Source of the DNA: Neocallimastix lanati (nom. inval.)
Lineage: Eukaryota; Neocallimastigomycota; Neocallimastigomycetes; Neocallimastigales; Neocallimastigaceae
NCBI GenBank assembly: GCA_016946835.1
Contig: JACVTC010000038.1
Coordinates: forward strand, 506,001 to 570,000
DNA: 64,000 nt
Direction of reading: 5' to 3'
A program made the position numbers and the translations under genes. The notes beneath the pieces were generated by a model. The model worked only from the letters and a program-made list of their open reading frames with translations, was not told the DNA's origin and ran no database searches. Below are positions 60,113-64,000 of the stretch, piece after piece. Each line of letters opens with the position of its first letter. Positions within the stretch are counted from its first letter, which is position 1.

Positions 60113-61039
60113 AATATATATAAAAATAATAATTTATATTTTTATAAAAATTGTTATATTGATAGTTTTATTTTAATATAAAAAATAATGTACAATAACA
60201 TTAACTAAAATAGAAATAAAATATTCCATTATATTAATTGGGTACTCAACAGACAAATTGGTAAATTGGTTATATTAATAATTTGGTAATATTTATTATT
60301 ATAATTACATTTATAAAATTGATTATTACACTGTTATTAGTAGTAGTAATATGATTTATTATTAATATCATTTATATTAATATATTTTTTAAACTTTATT
60401 ATTATATTTATTGTTATGTCTATTTATTATTATAATTATTAATGAAATAATAATATACTATTTATTATATAAAAATATTGATTAATTTAATTTAATATTT
60501 CAAAACTATATTTAAATTTAAATTTATATAGATTTTTTAAAATAAAATAAAATAAAATAACCATAAATTGGGTATAATGTATATCTATATTATATATAAA
60601 ATTTTTATAATATATTGTTTTTCCTTAAATCCTAAAAATAATAATCATTAATTTATTTTTTCATTAAATAATTTTATATTAATTATATATTATTTAAGTA
60701 TTTATTTAACTTTTATTATACATTCATTATCTTTGCTTTAAACTATTATTATAATTTTTATTATTCTCTTATTATTTATATATATATCTTAGTATTATTC
60801 TATTATTAATTTTTTATTCATATTTTATTATTATTCTTTTATTATTTTTTTTTTATAGTTTTTATTATTAATCTATTATTAATTTTTTTTTTCATAATTT
60901 TATTTTTATTTTATTATTAATTTTTTTCATATAATTTTTATTATTATTTTATTAATTTTTTTTTTTTTTTATTTATAATAAAATTTAATTATGCTATTTA
61001 AATATAAGGTTAAAAAATATATTAAAATTTTAATATTCA

Positions 61040-61072
<33 letters not shown>

Positions 61073-61199
61073 TTTAAATGTCAAAAAAAAAAAAAAAAAA
61101 GTTTATACAATAAATATTATAAATTATATAATATTTATTGCAATTAATTAATAAATAAAAAACATAAAAAAATTTTTTTTTGCCCATAATGATAAAACG

Positions 61200-62030
<831 letters not shown>

Positions 62031-62044
62031 TATTTATTTCGAAC

Positions 62045-62079
<35 letters not shown>

Positions 62080-62389
62080 TAGAAAAAATACTGTAAAATG
62101 TATTTCTTTAATATATCTAATATTAATAATAATAATAATAATTTCACAATCTTATAATATAATTTAACAATCTTATAATATCGATTTCTATATTAATTTC
62201 TGACTGCTAATTATTATTATTATATTTAAATTAAGGTCACCATCTAAATGAATGAATTTATTTAATAATAATTAAATAAACACTTTATTAATCAATAACG
62301 AAATTAATGCTAACAATTAAAATAAAAAAAAATATTAATAATAATAACATAAAATAATTTGTGATTGCAAAAATAATATTTTTATACAT

Positions 62390-62596
62390 ATTTATTCACT
62401 CGATGTCTACTAACGATGTACATCTAATTTTTATTTGCCTCTTTGTTGTTTAGTAATAATATTGTAGGATAAGTGCACAACTTTATTTAGAATATAATGT
62501 TTTTTTTTTTTTTTTTTTTGTATTAATATATATAAATAAAATATTTAGTTTTATTATTCTATAAATTTATATATATTTATATATATATATATATAT

Positions 62597-62679
<83 letters not shown>

Positions 62680-62857
62680 TTGTATTGTTTGTTAAAACTA
62701 ACTCAATCAGATATATATTTTATATAAATTATTTATTATATTTTTATTTATCTAAGAAGAATTCATTATTCAAATGTTTATTATTACATGTAATTTATAA
62801 CAATAGAATTTATAAAGCAAAATGTCTATATAATCTTTAATTACATATAGTTTAACA
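62390..62857 (-). repeat. Probable LTR of the dead copia element at the right edge
   Basis: On the minus strand the sequence TGTTAAAC follows directly after the purine tract GAAGGGGGAAA, as at the intact copia element. The palindrome GATGTACATC at 62415-62424 is also found in the intact LTR. The outer limit is a guess; a T-run and a TTTA array have lengthened it. Confidence 0.5.
62595..62681. repeat. TTTA microsatellite
   Basis: About 21 copies of TTTA lie inside the probable LTR of the dead copia element. Confidence 0.95.
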
Positions 62858-64000
62858 TTTCCCCCTTCATTTTTGACCTAATATTACAGGTTTTATCTTA
62901 TTACTAGTTATCTTATTACTAGTTCAATTAAATTAAACAAATATTTAAAAAAAAAAACAAAAAAAAAAATTTTTTTTATATATATATATTATTAAATTTA
63001 ATGGCTAAATATAAAATTATTAAATCTTTCCATATTTTTTATGTCAGTAATTGGTTTTATTAAAGGATTAGCTAACATATTTTCAGTTCTAACCTATTGT
63101 AATTTAATTTTATTTTCCTTCATTTTCTTCTTGAATAAATTTATATATTTAACATCTATATGTTTACATCTACCTTTCTGCATTTTCATCTTCAGCGATT
63201 GATAAACATGCTTTATTGTAAACATTAATTTTAATCTTTTTTTTTTTTTTTTTTTAGTTTCTTCAAAAATAGATTCTTTAACCATATTTCCTTGTTTAAC
63301 GGCATTCTGTTAAACTAAAAAAAAAAATCAGGTTTCAGCAGAAGAAAGAGTAACATTCTTTTGAATTTGTGATTTCCAAAAATATTGGACTTTTTTTTTT
63401 TTCCTAAATAAAAATAAGTATCCAGTTTTTGATCTTCTTGAATCTTCATCATATGCATAATCTGCCTCCGAATAAACCTTATTAATTTATTTTTTTTTCT
63501 TTTCCTTTATAATGAATTGATTTATACTTTCGTAAATTTTAAATATTGTAATATCATCAATAAAGCAATAAAAATCTACCAATATTGGATTTTTTCATTG
63601 GTGTCTTGATACTTGATTAACAGCATAAACTATGTCTAGTCTAGATTTTACTGATATATATTTTAACGAGCCAAAAAAAAGTGATGGATAGCTATTTACA
63701 TCTACTTTTTTTCTGAATTTATTCTTTCGTGATTCGGAATTCCTCTATATTTTCTAATAGTTTTTTTTTTTTCTATATAATCAGTTTGGTTTATTTTGTA
63801 AACATTTTTTGTTTTAAATATATTAATTCCAATAATTTTTTTGTTTTGTTTTTTTTTGTTTTTTTTGTTTTGATTCTTTTTATATTTCATATTTATTTTT
63901 TAAATTATTAATTATATATAAGTTGATTTAAAAACCAACTTTTTTTTTTTTTTAAATTTTGCACCAACATAAATAATTTTTGATTTTCTTCTGTTAATAA
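62858..64000 (-). pseudogene. Dead copia element, end of reverse transcriptase and RNase H (cut by window edge)
   Basis: On the minus strand the remains of a copia Pol C-terminus read in order. NSYPSLFFGSLKYISVKSRL and DIVYAVNQVSRHQ are near 63700-63610. VYSEADYAYDEDSRRSKTGY near 63480 is the RNase H start. QIQKNVTLSSAE near 63370 follows, then LFTIKHVYQSLK and GRCKHIDVKYINLFKKKMKE at 63230-63100, and ENMLANPLIKPITD near 63070. Stops, frameshifts and A-runs on the coding strand interrupt it. Its polypurine tract (62858-62868) and probable LTR lie at its 3' side. The rest of the element would lie beyond the window. Confidence 0.82.

Overview
The window is extremely A+T-rich eukaryotic DNA. It has long pure poly(A) and poly(T) runs, many short tandem repeats, Asn-rich proteins, intron-less genes and abundant transposon debris. 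No bacterial gene layout (operons, ribosome binding sites) is visible. The composition, the Asn-rich reading frames and the mix of copia, LINE, Mutator-like and tRNA-derived elements fit an anaerobic gut fungus (Neocallimastigomycota). That assignment is an inference; another very A+T-rich protist remains possible.

Layout. 0.5-11.6 kb is a nest of mobile DNA. An old Mutator-like element (MULE-A, outer 42-bp perfect inverted repeats) carries a dead transposase, a long TTTTA satellite and a tRNA-derived SINE. A second, younger Mutator-like element (MULE-B, 5451-11441, 9-bp target duplication) sits inside it, with an intact 483-residue transposase gene and a 2.2-kb TAAAA satellite. 12-15.7 kb holds relics: an unidentified minus-strand gene, a leucine-rich-repeat gene and a LINE reverse transcriptase. 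19.2-26.7 kb has two head-to-head paralogues of a seven-membrane-span protein family, separated by 5.2 kb without genes; a third paralogue is at 52.9-54.1 kb. 28.3-38.1 kb is a graveyard of retrotransposons (a gag-like relic, two dead copia elements and a LINE C-terminus) plus one MITE, and it surrounds one apparently intact gene for a CPBP/CAAX-type intramembrane protease (32519-33250). 38.7-39.2 kb is a second, almost identical SINE copy. 40.5-46.8 kb is a full copia retrotransposon on the minus strand with identical 169-bp LTR cores, gag, pol and a likely -1 frameshift site. 46.8-52.9 kb and 54.1-62.4 kb are repeat-rich non-coding DNA with several tandem duplications. The window ends in another dead copia element.

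Only four cellular genes look intact: three seven-span membrane proteins and one intramembrane protease. The strongest unexplained signal is a palindrome, GAGATTATAATCTC, that sits 209 and 210 bases before the start codons of two seven-span paralogues. A close variant lies upstream of the third, which suggests a shared control site for this family.
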